A DNA stretch of 48,494 bases from Aurantimonas sp036252795 (GTDB lineage: Bacteria; Pseudomonadota; Alphaproteobacteria; Rhizobiales; Rhizobiaceae): NCBI GenBank assembly GCA_036252795.1, contig DASYHY010000149.1, positions 1 through 48,494 on the forward strand, read 5' to 3'. Position 1 is the stretch's first letter. Each line of letters opens with the position of its first letter. Below, one piece after another: positions 30,008-38,134 of the stretch. Below the pieces are notes generated by a model. The model saw only the letters and a program-made list of their open reading frames with translations, did no database searches and was not told the DNA's origin. The translations under genes and the position numbers were made by a program.

Positions 30008-31486
30008 ATGCCCGAAGCGTTTCGCGTCGATGCGCCGTGCGGTCCGGTGCAGGGCATCCGCAGAGGGGGCATCGTGCGCTTTCTCGGCGTTCCCTACGCC
30101 GAGCCGCCGCTCGGCATGGCGCGGTTTGCCAAGGCCAAGGCGCGGCGGCGCTTCGACAGCGTCTTCTCCGCCAACGCCTATGGGCCGGCGGCGCCGCAGC
30201 GCCACGCGATGCCGGAGCCGCTCGCCACGATCGCCAGCACGACCAGCACGTTCGACGAGGACTGCCTGAACCTCCACGTCTGGACGCCGGATGTCCGAGG
30301 CAGGCGGCCGGTGCTCGTGTTCATTCACGGCGGCGCGTTCATCATCGGGTCGGGGGCGCAGTATCCGGGCGACGACCTGGCGCGCCGCGGCGACATCGTG
30401 GTCGTGACGTTGAACTACCGGCTGGGCATCTTCGGATTCAACGCGTTCCCGGAGATCTACGAGGGCGACGAGCGTTTCGTGGCCAATGCGGGCCTGCTCG
30501 ACCAGCGGCTGGCGCTCGAATGGGTGCGCGACAATATCGCCGCCTTCGGGGGCGATCCGGAACGGGTCACCATCGCGGGCGAATCGGCGGGCGCAGCGTC
30601 GGTCGCCTTCCATCTCGTCTCTTCGCCGTCGCATCCGCTCTTTTCACGGGCGATCCTGCAGTCGGGCACCCTCAACCTCTTCGATCCGCGGAAGAAAGCC
30701 GCCGCGGTCTATCAGGAGGTGGCGAAGAAGCTGTCGCCCGGCGGCGACCGGGAGCGGCTGTTCCGGATCGACCACCGCCTGTTCAGTGCCCAGACCCGGG
30801 CGCTGGCCGCCAAGCACGCCGGCATCCTGTCGCGGCCCTATTGCGACGGCGTCCACATGCCCGAAGGGCATCTCGGCGATCTGTATCGGACCATGAAGAA
30901 GGTGCCGCTGCTGATCGGGACCAACCGCGAGGAATTCTCCTTCTTCAGCGAACTGCCCTTGTTTCCCATCGAGAAGAACAAGGCGGCCATGCGGACCTGG
31001 GTGGCGGACGTCGCTGGCGAGGCGGCGGCCGAGCGGATCGCGCATCTCTATTCCTCCCGGCGCGACGGGCAGATCGCCTTCGGCACCGATCTTCTCTTCC
31101 GCATGGCGGCGATCCATCAGGCCGAGACCCATAGTGCGGAAGCACCGACCTATATGTACCGGCTCGACTGGGAGGCGAAGGGCCTGCTGAGCCGGCTGGG
31201 AGCCACGCATTCGGTGGATCTGCCGCTGCTCTTCGAGGATTTCCTCAAGCCGTTCCGCAGCGTCTATCTGGGGGTTCTGCCCGACCCTCTCCGACAGGCG
31301 CTCGCCCGGCGCATGCGCGATCACTGGATCCACTTCGTCCGGGAGGGCCGCCCCGGCGACGACTGGCCCGCCTACGACCCCGAGACGCGCAAGACGAAGG
31401 TCTTCGGGGTCCGGGACAGCGTCCTGTCCGATCCCGAAGACGTGCGGCGGCTGGCCTGGCAGGGCGTCGACGGCTTCGCGCCGTGA
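30008..31486 (+). CDS. Type-B carboxylesterase/lipase
   Basis: A 492-residue alpha/beta hydrolase of the cholinesterase-like family. It shows FLGVPYAEPPLG near the N-terminus, EDCLNLHVWTP, the oxyanion hole VFIHGGAFIIGSG and the nucleophile elbow GESAGA with Ser193. Later landmarks are TNREEFSFF (acid residue region) and ATHSVDLPLLF with the catalytic-histidine position. A perfect-looking ribosome-binding site (GAAGGAGG) precedes the ATG at 30008. There is no signal peptide, so it should be cytoplasmic. The substrate is unknown. It starts 196 bp from the divergent icd and is followed 58 bp later by trmJ. Confidence 0.88.
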   Translation: MPEAFRVDAPCGPVQGIRRGGIVRFLGVPYAEPPLGMARFAKAKARRRFDSVFSANAYGPAAPQRHAMPEPLATIASTTSTFDEDCLNLHVWTPDVRGRRPVLVFIHGGAFIIGSGAQYPGDDLARRGDIVVVTLNYRLGIFGFNAFPEIYEGDERFVANAGLLDQRLALEWVRDNIAAFGGDPERVTIAGESAGAASVAFHLVSSPSHPLFSRAILQSGTLNLFDPRKKAAAVYQEVAKKLSPGGDRERLFRIDHRLFSAQTRALAAKHAGILSRPYCDGVHMPEGHLGDLYRTMKKVPLLIGTNREEFSFFSELPLFPIEKNKAAMRTWVADVAGEAAAERIAHLYSSRRDGQIAFGTDLLFRMAAIHQAETHSAEAPTYMYRLDWEAKGLLSRLGATHSVDLPLLFEDFLKPFRSVYLGVLPDPLRQALARRMRDHWIHFVREGRPGDDWPAYDPETRKTKVFGVRDSVLSDPEDVRRLAWQGVDGFAP

Positions 31487-31544
31487 CGCGCCCGCTTGGC
31501 GAGACTCGCGAAGCGGGCTATCAGCAGCCGAAAAGGGACCGCCC

Positions 31545-32360
31545 TTGGCACAAGATCCAGAACCATCTGCCGCCGACCCAACGGTGGCGTCAGCCGCCGC
31601 CTCCGGTCCGGCCATCGTCCTCGTCGAGCCCCAGCTTGGCGAGAATATCGGCATGGTCGCCCGCGCAATGGCGAATTTCGGCCTGAGCGACCTGCGTCTG
31701 GTCAATCCCCGCGACGGCTGGCCGAACGACAAGGCGCGCGCCGCCGCGTCCCGGGCGGACCACGTCATCGACGCGGTGCGGCTGTTCGACAGCGTCGAGG
31801 CGGCGGTCTCCGACGTCACCTACCTCCTCGCCACCACGGCGCGTCCGCGCGACAGCTACAAGCCGGTGCGCGGCCCGGAGACGGCTGCCGGCGAGATGCG
31901 CGCGCGGGTAGCGGTCGGCCAGAGCGTCGGCATCCTCTTCGGGCGCGAGCGCTACGGCCTGTCGAATGCCGAGGTGGGGCTGGCCGACGAGATCGTGACG
32001 TTTCCCGTCGATCCGGAATTTGCCTCGCTCAACATCGCGCAGGCGGTGCTGCTGACGAGCTATTCCTGGCGGGCCGCCGGGGCGGAAGACGGGTCCGCGC
32101 CGCGCTTTTCGGCCCCAACGGCGGCGCCGGCCGAGAAGGGCGATCTCTACCGTCTGTTCGACCATCTGGAAACGTCGCTGTCCCGGACCGGCTACTTCCA
32201 CCCGCCCGAGAAGCGCGAGGTGATGGTGCAGAACCTGCGCACGATGCTGACCAAGGCGGGTTTTTCCGAGCCGGAGGTGCGGACGTTGCGGGGGGTGCTG
32301 CGCGCATTCGACTACGTGATGGGCGAGACGGGGCGCTCGGGGCGGGAGACATCTGGATGA
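31545..32360 (+). CDS. trmJ: tRNA (cytidine/uridine-2'-O-)-methyltransferase, TrmJ family
   Basis: A 271-residue SPOUT-class methyltransferase. The knot motifs are PQLGENIGMVARAMANFG, FGRERYGLSN and ASLNIAQAVLL, in the canonical order for TrmJ/LasT. The C-terminal helical region (YFHPPEKREVMVQNLRTML) is also TrmJ-like. The start is a TTG at 31545 after AAAAGGGA; the next Met would remove motif I. TrmJ methylates the ribose of position 32 in tRNA anticodon loops. The stop overlaps the murI ATG (ATGA). Confidence 0.88.
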   Translation: MAQDPEPSAADPTVASAAASGPAIVLVEPQLGENIGMVARAMANFGLSDLRLVNPRDGWPNDKARAAASRADHVIDAVRLFDSVEAAVSDVTYLLATTARPRDSYKPVRGPETAAGEMRARVAVGQSVGILFGRERYGLSNAEVGLADEIVTFPVDPEFASLNIAQAVLLTSYSWRAAGAEDGSAPRFSAPTAAPAEKGDLYRLFDHLETSLSRTGYFHPPEKREVMVQNLRTMLTKAGFSEPEVRTLRGVLRAFDYVMGETGRSGRETSG

Positions 32361-33148
32361 ACGCGCCGATCCTCGTCTTCGATTCCGGGATCGGCGGGCT
32401 GACGGTGCTCCGCGAGTTGCGCACGCACATGCCGGACCGGCGCTTCGTCTACGTGGCGGACGATGCCGGATTTCCCTACGGCGACTGGCAGGAAGACCGG
32501 CTGAGGGAGCGGATCGTCGCGCTCTTTCGCGAGCTCGTGCCGCTCTATCGGCCGCAGCTGGCGGTGATTGCCTGCAACACGGCATCGACGCTGGTGCTGG
32601 AGGATTTGCGCCAGGCCTTCGACATCCCCTTCGTCGGGACGGTGCCGGCGGTGAAGCCGGCGGCGGAACGGACCCGGTCCGGGCTGATCAGCGTCCTGGC
32701 CACCCCCGGGACGGTCAGGCGCGACTACACGCGCGACCTGATCGGCCGCTTCGCCGGCCACTGTGCAGTGCGGCTCGTCGGCTCCAGCGAACTCGCCCGG
32801 CTGGCCGAGCAGTCGATCCTCGGCAGCGACTCCTCCGCCGACGCGATCGCCGCCGAGATCGCGCCCTGCTTCGTCGAGGAGGACGGGCGCCGTACCGACA
32901 TCGTCGTCCTCGCGTGCACGCACTATCCGCTGATCGCGAACCAGTTCCGGCAGCTGGCGCCGTGGCCCGTCGACTGGCTGGACCCGGCCGAAGCGATTGC
33001 CCGCCGCGCGCGCTCCCTCAGTCCACTGGCGGACGAGGACCTGCCGGAAGGCTTTGACGAAGCCCATTTCACCAGCGGCGGCGCCTCCTACGCGATGCGA
33101 CGCCTGATCCGTGGCTTCGGGCTCGAACTGGCGCCGCGGCGCGACTGA
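32357..33148 (+). CDS. murI: Glutamate racemase
   Basis: A 263-residue enzyme that makes D-glutamate for peptidoglycan. It has FDSGIGGLTVL with Asp9 and Ser10, the first catalytic cysteine Cys73 in ACNTAS, FVGTVPAVKPA, and the second Cys187 in ACTHYPL. The ATG overlaps the trmJ stop. In-frame sequence upstream (back to 31496) overlaps trmJ and is not part of the gene. The gene is convergent with the next one, 19 bp away. Confidence 0.95.
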   Translation: MNAPILVFDSGIGGLTVLRELRTHMPDRRFVYVADDAGFPYGDWQEDRLRERIVALFRELVPLYRPQLAVIACNTASTLVLEDLRQAFDIPFVGTVPAVKPAAERTRSGLISVLATPGTVRRDYTRDLIGRFAGHCAVRLVGSSELARLAEQSILGSDSSADAIAAEIAPCFVEEDGRRTDIVVLACTHYPLIANQFRQLAPWPVDWLDPAEAIARRARSLSPLADEDLPEGFDEAHFTSGGASYAMRRLIRGFGLELAPRRD

Positions 33149-33167
33149 CGGTGCCGCGGGTGCCCCT

Positions 33168-33725
33168 TCAGCGCCCCAGGAAGTCTGCGTAGCGCTCGTA
33201 GCGCAGATCGTCTTCGGCGCGCTCCAGATCGTCCTCCGCATCCCATAGCTGGTCCCGGAGCCGCTCCATCTCGCGCCGTTTCTCGCGCCGCTTGTCCTCC
33301 TCCTTGATGCCGTCGAGCTCGTAGCGGAGGCCATCGATCCGACTGCGCAACTGATCGCGTTGCTGCCGCGCGTCGTAGACCTTCTTGTTGGCGTAGTAGG
33401 GTGGCTCGAAGTCGGCCTTCAGGTCGATCGGACAGGAGCCGGCGTAGGATCTGCCCTCCGCGCCGAGCCGCGCCCCGTTCGACGGGGTGCAGTAGGTCTC
33501 GATGCCCGCTTCCCAGCCGGCGCGCCACGCCGCCACGTCGGGACTGACGCCGTGCTTGGTGCAGGCCGCCTGATGCTCCGCCACGAAGCCGATCTGCCGG
33601 CCGCTGGCCCCGTCGGCCTCGCCGAGTCGTCGCCAGTCGCTCGTTACGCATTCTTCTTCGGTCAGCGTCGCGCACGCGTTCACCGCCAGTGCCGCCCCCA
33701 CAAGGAGCGGCAACGTCAAAATCAT
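33168..33725 (-). CDS. DUF2799-like lipoprotein with charged helical C-terminus
   Basis: A 185-residue protein. The start at 33725 gives a hydrophobic signal sequence and a lipobox-like AVNAC with Cys18 (Asn at -2 is atypical). The central part has ECVTSDWRRLGEADG, HQAACTKHGV, WRAGWEAGIETYCTPSNG and a final Cys-Pro, a pattern of tyrosine/cysteine-rich repeats seen in DUF2799 proteins. From about residue 115 it becomes a continuous Arg/Glu/Asp-rich helix, probably a coiled coil. Outer-membrane lipoprotein status is likely; function is unknown. Confidence 0.7.
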   Translation of the reverse strand: MILTLPLLVGAALAVNACATLTEEECVTSDWRRLGEADGASGRQIGFVAEHQAACTKHGVSPDVAAWRAGWEAGIETYCTPSNGARLGAEGRSYAGSCPIDLKADFEPPYYANKKVYDARQQRDQLRSRIDGLRYELDGIKEEDKRREKRREMERLRDQLWDAEDDLERAEDDLRYERYADFLGR

Positions 33726-33842
33726 ACGCCTCACGTCAGAAATCCCCTTCCCAAACGTCAGGTAAGGGGTCGCACCGTCGCGGAGAAAAAGCAACCGGTT
33801 CGAACGCGGCGGCCACCCGCCCGCCGGAGCGAGCCGGCTGCG

Positions 33843-34352
33843 TCAGCCGCGCTGGAAGGAGAGGTCGGAGACCGGGACGTCGTTGCCGTCGATCTTCTCG
33901 ATTACCTGCATGCGGAACGTATCGTTGCCGGTGTTGCGGATCAGCATGCGCGCCTTGTCGTCGTCGTAGATCACCTTGTTCCAGGTGACTTCGAGGTCGA
34001 GCGTATCGCCGCGCTGGGAACCGACCAATCTCGCGGGGCCGCTGGAGGAACCCGTATAGGTGCCGGTATAGGTTCCGGTGCCCGGATCGATCCGGAGCCG
34101 GGCTCCGATCTGGCGGCTGACGACCAGCATCGAGCGGCAGGTTCCCGCGAGAGAGAAGGACGTTTCGTCTGGACGAGCGCCCCGCACGTTACAATTGACA
34201 TTGGCCGCCGTGGGCAGTTGCTCGACCTTAACCGTGCCGCCGCCGCTCCAGCCGCCGTCATAGCGGGCAAGATAGTCCGCGCCCTGTGCGTGAGCGCCGC
34301 CTGCGACAGCGGCAGTGATGGCGGCGAGCGCCGCGACGAGCATGGGCTTCAT
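33843..34352 (-). CDS. Small secreted beta-rich protein of unknown function (paralogue of 13136-13669)
   Basis: A 169-residue protein with a Sec signal peptide ending GGAHA. The mature part has GGWSGGGTV, a cysteine pair (NVNCNVRG and AGTCRSM), GTYTGTYTGSS, DTLDLEVTW and an end with VPVSDLSFQR. The same motifs occur in the same order and spacing in the protein at 13136-13669. I recognise no catalytic motif. A two-cysteine beta-sandwich or barrel in the periplasm would fit. GGGAATT precedes the ATG. Confidence 0.72.
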   Translation of the reverse strand: MKPMLVAALAAITAAVAGGAHAQGADYLARYDGGWSGGGTVKVEQLPTAANVNCNVRGARPDETSFSLAGTCRSMLVVSRQIGARLRIDPGTGTYTGTYTGSSSGPARLVGSQRGDTLDLEVTWNKVIYDDDKARMLIRNTGNDTFRMQVIEKIDGNDVPVSDLSFQRG

Positions 34353-34496
34353 GGCAGAATTCCCGTTGATCGGTCATGCCGCTAGTAGCAGCGGCTTGCG
34401 GCCTGATGATGGCCGCGGCGCCAACCACATCCTGGCCGTCGGGAACGCCCGAGCCGATGCGGCGTTGGATTCGACGAATGAAAGGGCTCGCGTCTC

Positions 34497-34655
34497 ATGG
34501 ACATCATCCGCATCATCGTCGCCATCATCCTGCCGCCGGTCGGCGTCTTCATGCAGGTCGGCTTCGGCAAACACTTCTGGATCAACATCCTCCTCACGCT
34601 TCTCGGCTACATTCCCGGCATCATCCACGCGATCTGGGTCATCGCGAAGTACTGA
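34497..34655 (+). CDS. Pmp3/YqaE-family small membrane protein
   Basis: A 52-residue hydrophobic peptide (MDIIRIIVAIILPPVGVF at the N-terminus, ending HAIWVIAKY). Two membrane helices flank a short loop with VGFGKHFWIN. The ILPPVGVF motif in the first helix and LLGYIPGIIHAIW in the second are diagnostic of the UPF0057/Pmp3 family, small membrane peptides linked to salt and cold stress and membrane-potential maintenance. GAAAGGG lies ahead of the ATG at 34497. It is divergent from the secreted protein upstream. Confidence 0.88.
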   Translation: MDIIRIIVAIILPPVGVFMQVGFGKHFWINILLTLLGYIPGIIHAIWVIAKY

Positions 34656-34667
34656 GCCGCGCAGCGG

Positions 34668-34696
34668 TTGACTTGCGCGTCCTACGCTTCTAGGAA
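34668..34696 (+). promoter_or_regulatory. Putative rpsD promoter
   Basis: TTGACT (34668-34673) and TAGGAA (34691-34696) are separated by 17 bases. It is located 12 bp after the Pmp3-family stop and about 170 bp before rpsD. Confidence 0.5.
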
Positions 34697-34744
34697 AAGC
34701 CCAGCCGGTTGGACCCGCTCCAGCCGGTTTTTGACGTGTCCCGT

Positions 34745-34774
34745 GGACGGCATCGCATCGTGCCCATGCCGTCC
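34745..34774 (+). promoter_or_regulatory. Hairpin in the rpsD 5' leader
   Basis: A 9-bp perfect stem (GGACGGCAT / ATGCCGTCC) with a 12-base loop in the roughly 165-base leader of rpsD. No T-tract follows, so it is not a terminator. S4 represses its own mRNA in other bacteria through leader structures, which makes a regulatory role possible but unproven here. Confidence 0.4.
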
Positions 34775-34866
34775 TGTCAGTCCGCATCAGCGGGCAGAGG
34801 AGGGCGCGTTTCCTCGGAGAGCCGTCGGATCGTCCGCACGGCCTCTTTCTGTTTGAAGGAAATGCG

Positions 34867-35484
34867 ATGAGCAAGCGCGCATCAGCGAAGTACAAGATCG
34901 ATCGCCGTATGGGCGAGAACATCTGGGGACGGCCGAAGTCCCCGGTGAACCGCCGCCAGTACGGTCCCGGCCAGCACGGCCAGCGGCGCAAGGGCAAGGT
35001 ATCGGATTTCGGCGTCCAGCTCCGGGCGAAGCAGAAGCTCAAGGGCTATTACGGCGACGTGACCGAGAAGCAGTTCCGCAAGATCTACGAAGAGGCCGCC
35101 CGTCGCCGTGGCGATACCTCCGAGAACCTGATCGGCCTGCTCGAGAGCCGTCTGGATGCGGTGATCTACCGTTCCAAGTTCGTGGCGACCATCTGGGCCG
35201 CACGCCAGTTCGTCAATCACGGCCACGTCAACGTCAACGGCCGCCGCACCAACATCCAGTCCTATGTCTGCAAGCCCGGCGACGTGATCGAGGTCCGGCC
35301 GAAGTCGAAGCAGCTGGCGTTCGTCCTGGAGGCGACGCAGCTCGCCGAGCGCGACGTGCCGGAATACATCGACGTCGACCACCAGAAGATGGTTGCGACC
35401 TACAACCGCGTTCCCGGACTGCACGACGTGCCGTACCCGGTGCAGATGGAGCCGAACCTGGTCGTCGAGTTCTACTCGCGCTGA
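34867..35484 (+). CDS. rpsD: 30S ribosomal protein S4
   Basis: A 205-residue primary 16S rRNA-binding protein. It has the alphaproteobacterial form of S4: SKRASAKYKIDRRMGENIWG, YGPGQHGQRRKGKVSDFG, then the S4 RNA-binding domain with SRLDAVIYRSKF, ARQFVNHGHVNVNGRR and PGDVIEV, and the C-terminal LVVEFYSR. The zinc-binding cysteines of some S4 proteins are absent, as usual in this group. GAAGGAAA precedes the ATG. It is a single-gene unit with its own leader and terminator. Confidence 0.97.
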   Translation: MSKRASAKYKIDRRMGENIWGRPKSPVNRRQYGPGQHGQRRKGKVSDFGVQLRAKQKLKGYYGDVTEKQFRKIYEEAARRRGDTSENLIGLLESRLDAVIYRSKFVATIWAARQFVNHGHVNVNGRRTNIQSYVCKPGDVIEVRPKSKQLAFVLEATQLAERDVPEYIDVDHQKMVATYNRVPGLHDVPYPVQMEPNLVVEFYSR

Positions 35485-35508
35485 TCGACAAGGGTTTGAG
35501 ACAGTGGC

Positions 35509-35536
35509 AAAGGCCGTCCCTTGGGGCGGCCTTTTT
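35509..35536 (+). terminator. Intrinsic terminator of rpsD
   Basis: An 8-bp stem AAAGGCCG / CGGCCTTT, extended by TCCC facing GGGG, followed by a TTTTT run, 24 bp after the rpsD stop. Confidence 0.88.
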
Positions 35537-35611
35537 CGTTCGTCGACGGCGATTGTCCGCCGTCGGGGTTGGGCGGCTATGGCGGCGATGTCGACGCCTT
35601 CAAGCAGAGTC

Positions 35612-36211
35612 TCAGACTTCCACCTGTCGCGTGAAGTCGCCGACCGGCGCATGGGGCGTCGGATCGGCGGAGCCCCCGAGATCGCGCCGGAAATCCATCA
35701 GCATCAGGCCGAGCATGTTCCTGCCCGTCCCGTCGTTGTTGTCGCTCCAGTAGTCGTCGCGACCGGTCTTCTCGTTGTGCTCGAGCAGGTAGGCTCCGCC
35801 CGTCGCCAGCAGCCCGTCGGCGAGGTCCTTGGCGGCGAACTTGCCCGCCAGCACGTGCCGCATCGCGCCATCGCGCCCGAGCCCGGCATAGCCGTAATCC
35901 GGCGCGTTGGCTTCCCGCTCGAGTTGGCGCTTGACGCGGAAGGCCGCATCGCCGTCCGGAGCGTTTTCGAACATCTGCCGCGCCGTCGCGTCATGCCACC
36001 ATCTCGTGGCCTGGAACGCAGCCTCGGCCGTGTGAAACGTCCCGCAGGTGCCGTCGTTCTCCAGGCTGACACGGCAGAGCCAGAAATTCCCGAGGAAGGG
36101 AGCCGCGTAGACGTCGTCCCAGGGGGTGTTCGCGCCGGGAAAGTAGAAGGCGACGAGTTCAACCGTGGCGCCGTCGATGGTCACCGGTCTCGGCTTCGGG
36201 GCGAAGGGCAT
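35612..36211 (-). CDS. NADAR-family N-glycosidase (YbiA-like)
   Basis: A 199-residue protein. The ATG at 36211 follows TGGAGAA. Family features are an N-terminal FYFPG, AAFQATRWW near 65-72, FRVKRQLERE, and the C-terminal LLEHN (143-147), DYWSDNNDGTGRN and MLGLMLMDFR. NADAR proteins act on N-glycosidic bonds. YbiA removes ribose from reactive riboflavin intermediates, and other members reverse DNA or guanine ADP-ribosylation. Which reaction applies here is not decidable from the sequence. No toxin gene such as DarT is adjacent. The gene is convergent with rpsD. Confidence 0.75.
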   Translation of the reverse strand: MPFAPKPRPVTIDGATVELVAFYFPGANTPWDDVYAAPFLGNFWLCRVSLENDGTCGTFHTAEAAFQATRWWHDATARQMFENAPDGDAAFRVKRQLEREANAPDYGYAGLGRDGAMRHVLAGKFAAKDLADGLLATGGAYLLEHNEKTGRDDYWSDNNDGTGRNMLGLMLMDFRRDLGGSADPTPHAPVGDFTRQVEV

Positions 36212-36405
36212 TGCGGTTCTCCATTTCATGACATGCGAACCGCCGCGCCCGAGGATAATCCAAGAGAAGGTAGGCGTCGACCGTGTCGCCACGGCTGATC
36301 GTTGAGCCGCCGGCGCAGGCTGGCCCGTCGCGGCGGACAAGCCTCCTTACGTTCGCGCCGTTAACCCGCTAGAGAGGCGCTGAGCCGAGAGGACAGGGGA
36401 CAGAC

Positions 36406-37296
36406 ATGCTGGATGGACGCGATCGGCCCGCCTTTGCCGAGACGGATGTCGCGGTCGAAGACGAGCCGGAGGATGCGGCGCATCCGCTCTTTGCCGGCGC
36501 GCCGAGCTCGGTCTCGTTCAAGAAGCTGCGCAAGCGCCTCTTCCGCGAGATGCGCGAGACGATCCAGCGCAATGCCATGGTCCGGCCCGGCGCGCGCTGG
36601 CTCGTCGGCATCTCGGGCGGGAAGGATTCCTACGCGCTTCTGGCGCTGCTGCACGATCTGAAATGGCGCGGCCTGCTGCCGGTCGACCTGCTGGCCTGCA
36701 ATCTCGACCAGGGGCAGCCGAATTTTCCGCAGCACGTCCTGCCCGACTTTCTCGATCGGTTCGGCATCGCCCACCGCATTGAGTACCGCGACACCTATTC
36801 GGTGGTCACCGAGAAGGTGCCCGCCGGCGCGACCTACTGTTCGCTCTGCTCACGGCTGCGCCGCGGCCACCTCTACCGCATCGCGCGGGAGGAGGGCTGC
36901 GAGGCGCTGGTGCTCGGCCATCACCGCGACGATTGCCTGGAGACGTTCTTCATGAACCTCTTCCATGGGGGGCGGCTCTCGGCGATGCCGGCGAAGCTGC
37001 TCAACGACGAAGGCGACCTCCTCGTGCTGCGGCCGCTGATCGCCTCGGCGGAGGAGGACATCGCTAAATTCTCCGCCGCGATGCAGTTCCCGATCATCCC
37101 TTGCGACCTCTGCGGCAGCCAGGACGGGCTGCAGCGCAATGTGACCAAGGAGATGCTGGCCGAGATGGAACGACGCTTTCCCGGACGCAAGCAGGTGATG
37201 ATGCGGGCGCTCTCGAACGTGCGGCCGGGCCATCTCCTGGACCCGGCACTGTTCGACTTCGCTGCCCTTGCCACTCAACGAGAGCTGACGCCGTGA
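36406..37296 (+). CDS. ttcA: tRNA 2-thiocytidine biosynthesis protein TtcA
   Basis: A 296-residue PP-loop ATPase that thiolates cytidine 32 of tRNAs. The PP-loop SGGKDS is at residues 70-75. Cys145 and Cys148 (CSLC) and Cys233 and Cys236 (CDLC) supply the iron-sulfur-cluster ligands. GHHRDDCLETFFMNLFHGG is a further TtcA signature. The N-terminal 35 residues are an acidic extension. The stop overlaps the next start (GTGA), so the following phosphatase gene is coupled to it. Confidence 0.94.
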   Translation: MLDGRDRPAFAETDVAVEDEPEDAAHPLFAGAPSSVSFKKLRKRLFREMRETIQRNAMVRPGARWLVGISGGKDSYALLALLHDLKWRGLLPVDLLACNLDQGQPNFPQHVLPDFLDRFGIAHRIEYRDTYSVVTEKVPAGATYCSLCSRLRRGHLYRIAREEGCEALVLGHHRDDCLETFFMNLFHGGRLSAMPAKLLNDEGDLLVLRPLIASAEEDIAKFSAAMQFPIIPCDLCGSQDGLQRNVTKEMLAEMERRFPGRKQVMMRALSNVRPGHLLDPALFDFAALATQRELTP

Positions 37297-38117
37297 GCCG
37301 CTCCATCGACCTCGACCGCCTCGCCTCGATCCTGCGAGATGCCGCTATTGCGGAAGTCATGCCGCGGTTCCGCAATCTCGGCGAGGGCGACATCCGCGAG
37401 AAGACCTCGGCGACCGATCTCGTTACCGAGGCGGACGAGGCAGCCGAGCGCTTCATCGCCCGTCAATGTCGGGAGCTTGCACCCGACGCGCTCTTCGTCG
37501 GGGAGGAGTCGGTCGCCGCCGATCCGGAACTGCTGGTGCGGCTCGACGAAGCCGATCTCGCCATCGTGGTCGATCCGATCGACGGCACCGCGAACTTCGC
37601 GGCGGGCGTGCCGCTCTTCGCGGTGATGGCCGCGGTCGTTGCGCGCGGCGAGACCGTCGGGGCGGTGATCTACGACCCGCTCGGCGACGACTTCATGCTG
37701 GCCGAAAAGGGCGCGGGCGCGCAGTGGCAGGCGCCGAACGGAGCGTCGCGGCGCCTTGCCGTCGCCGCGCCTGTGCCGATCGGCGACGCTGTCGGCTGCG
37801 TCAGCGCGACCTACTTCCCGGCGGCGGAGAAGCAGGCGCTCCTGTCGCGTCTGGGCGGGGTGAAGATCTTCGCCAACTATCGCTGCGCGGGCCACGAGTA
37901 CCGCCTGCTCGCATCGGGCGGCACGCATTTCTCGATGTACTCGAAGCTGATGCCCTGGGACCATCTGGCGGGCTGCCTGCTGGTCGCCGAGGCGGGGGGC
38001 CGCTTCGCCAAGGCTGACGGTTCGCTCTATACGCCGCGCGATCGCGACGGCGTGCTCATCGCCGCCTGTGGCGAGGAGCTCTGGGACGCGGCGCGAGAGC
38101 GGCTGCTCCCTTCATAG
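37293..38117 (+). CDS. Inositol monophosphatase-family phosphatase
   Basis: A 274-residue magnesium-dependent phosphatase. The metal-binding motifs are GEESV, DPIDGTANF and WDHLAG, in the order and spacing of the IMPase/HisN/CysQ superfamily. The GTG start at 37293 overlaps the ttcA stop. The substrate could be inositol phosphate, histidinol phosphate or another sugar phosphate; the sequence alone does not tell. An upstream reading to 37101 lies inside ttcA and is rejected. Confidence 0.88.
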   Translation: MSRSIDLDRLASILRDAAIAEVMPRFRNLGEGDIREKTSATDLVTEADEAAERFIARQCRELAPDALFVGEESVAADPELLVRLDEADLAIVVDPIDGTANFAAGVPLFAVMAAVVARGETVGAVIYDPLGDDFMLAEKGAGAQWQAPNGASRRLAVAAPVPIGDAVGCVSATYFPAAEKQALLSRLGGVKIFANYRCAGHEYRLLASGGTHFSMYSKLMPWDHLAGCLLVAEAGGRFAKADGSLYTPRDRDGVLIAACGEELWDAARERLLPS

Positions 38118-38134
38118 GCGCAGCGCCCAGAGGC

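Noticed and set aside
28705..31134. 809-residue plus-strand open frame over icd and the carboxylesterase
   Set aside because: It runs antisense through icd and out of frame through the esterase. The real products on both strands are clear.
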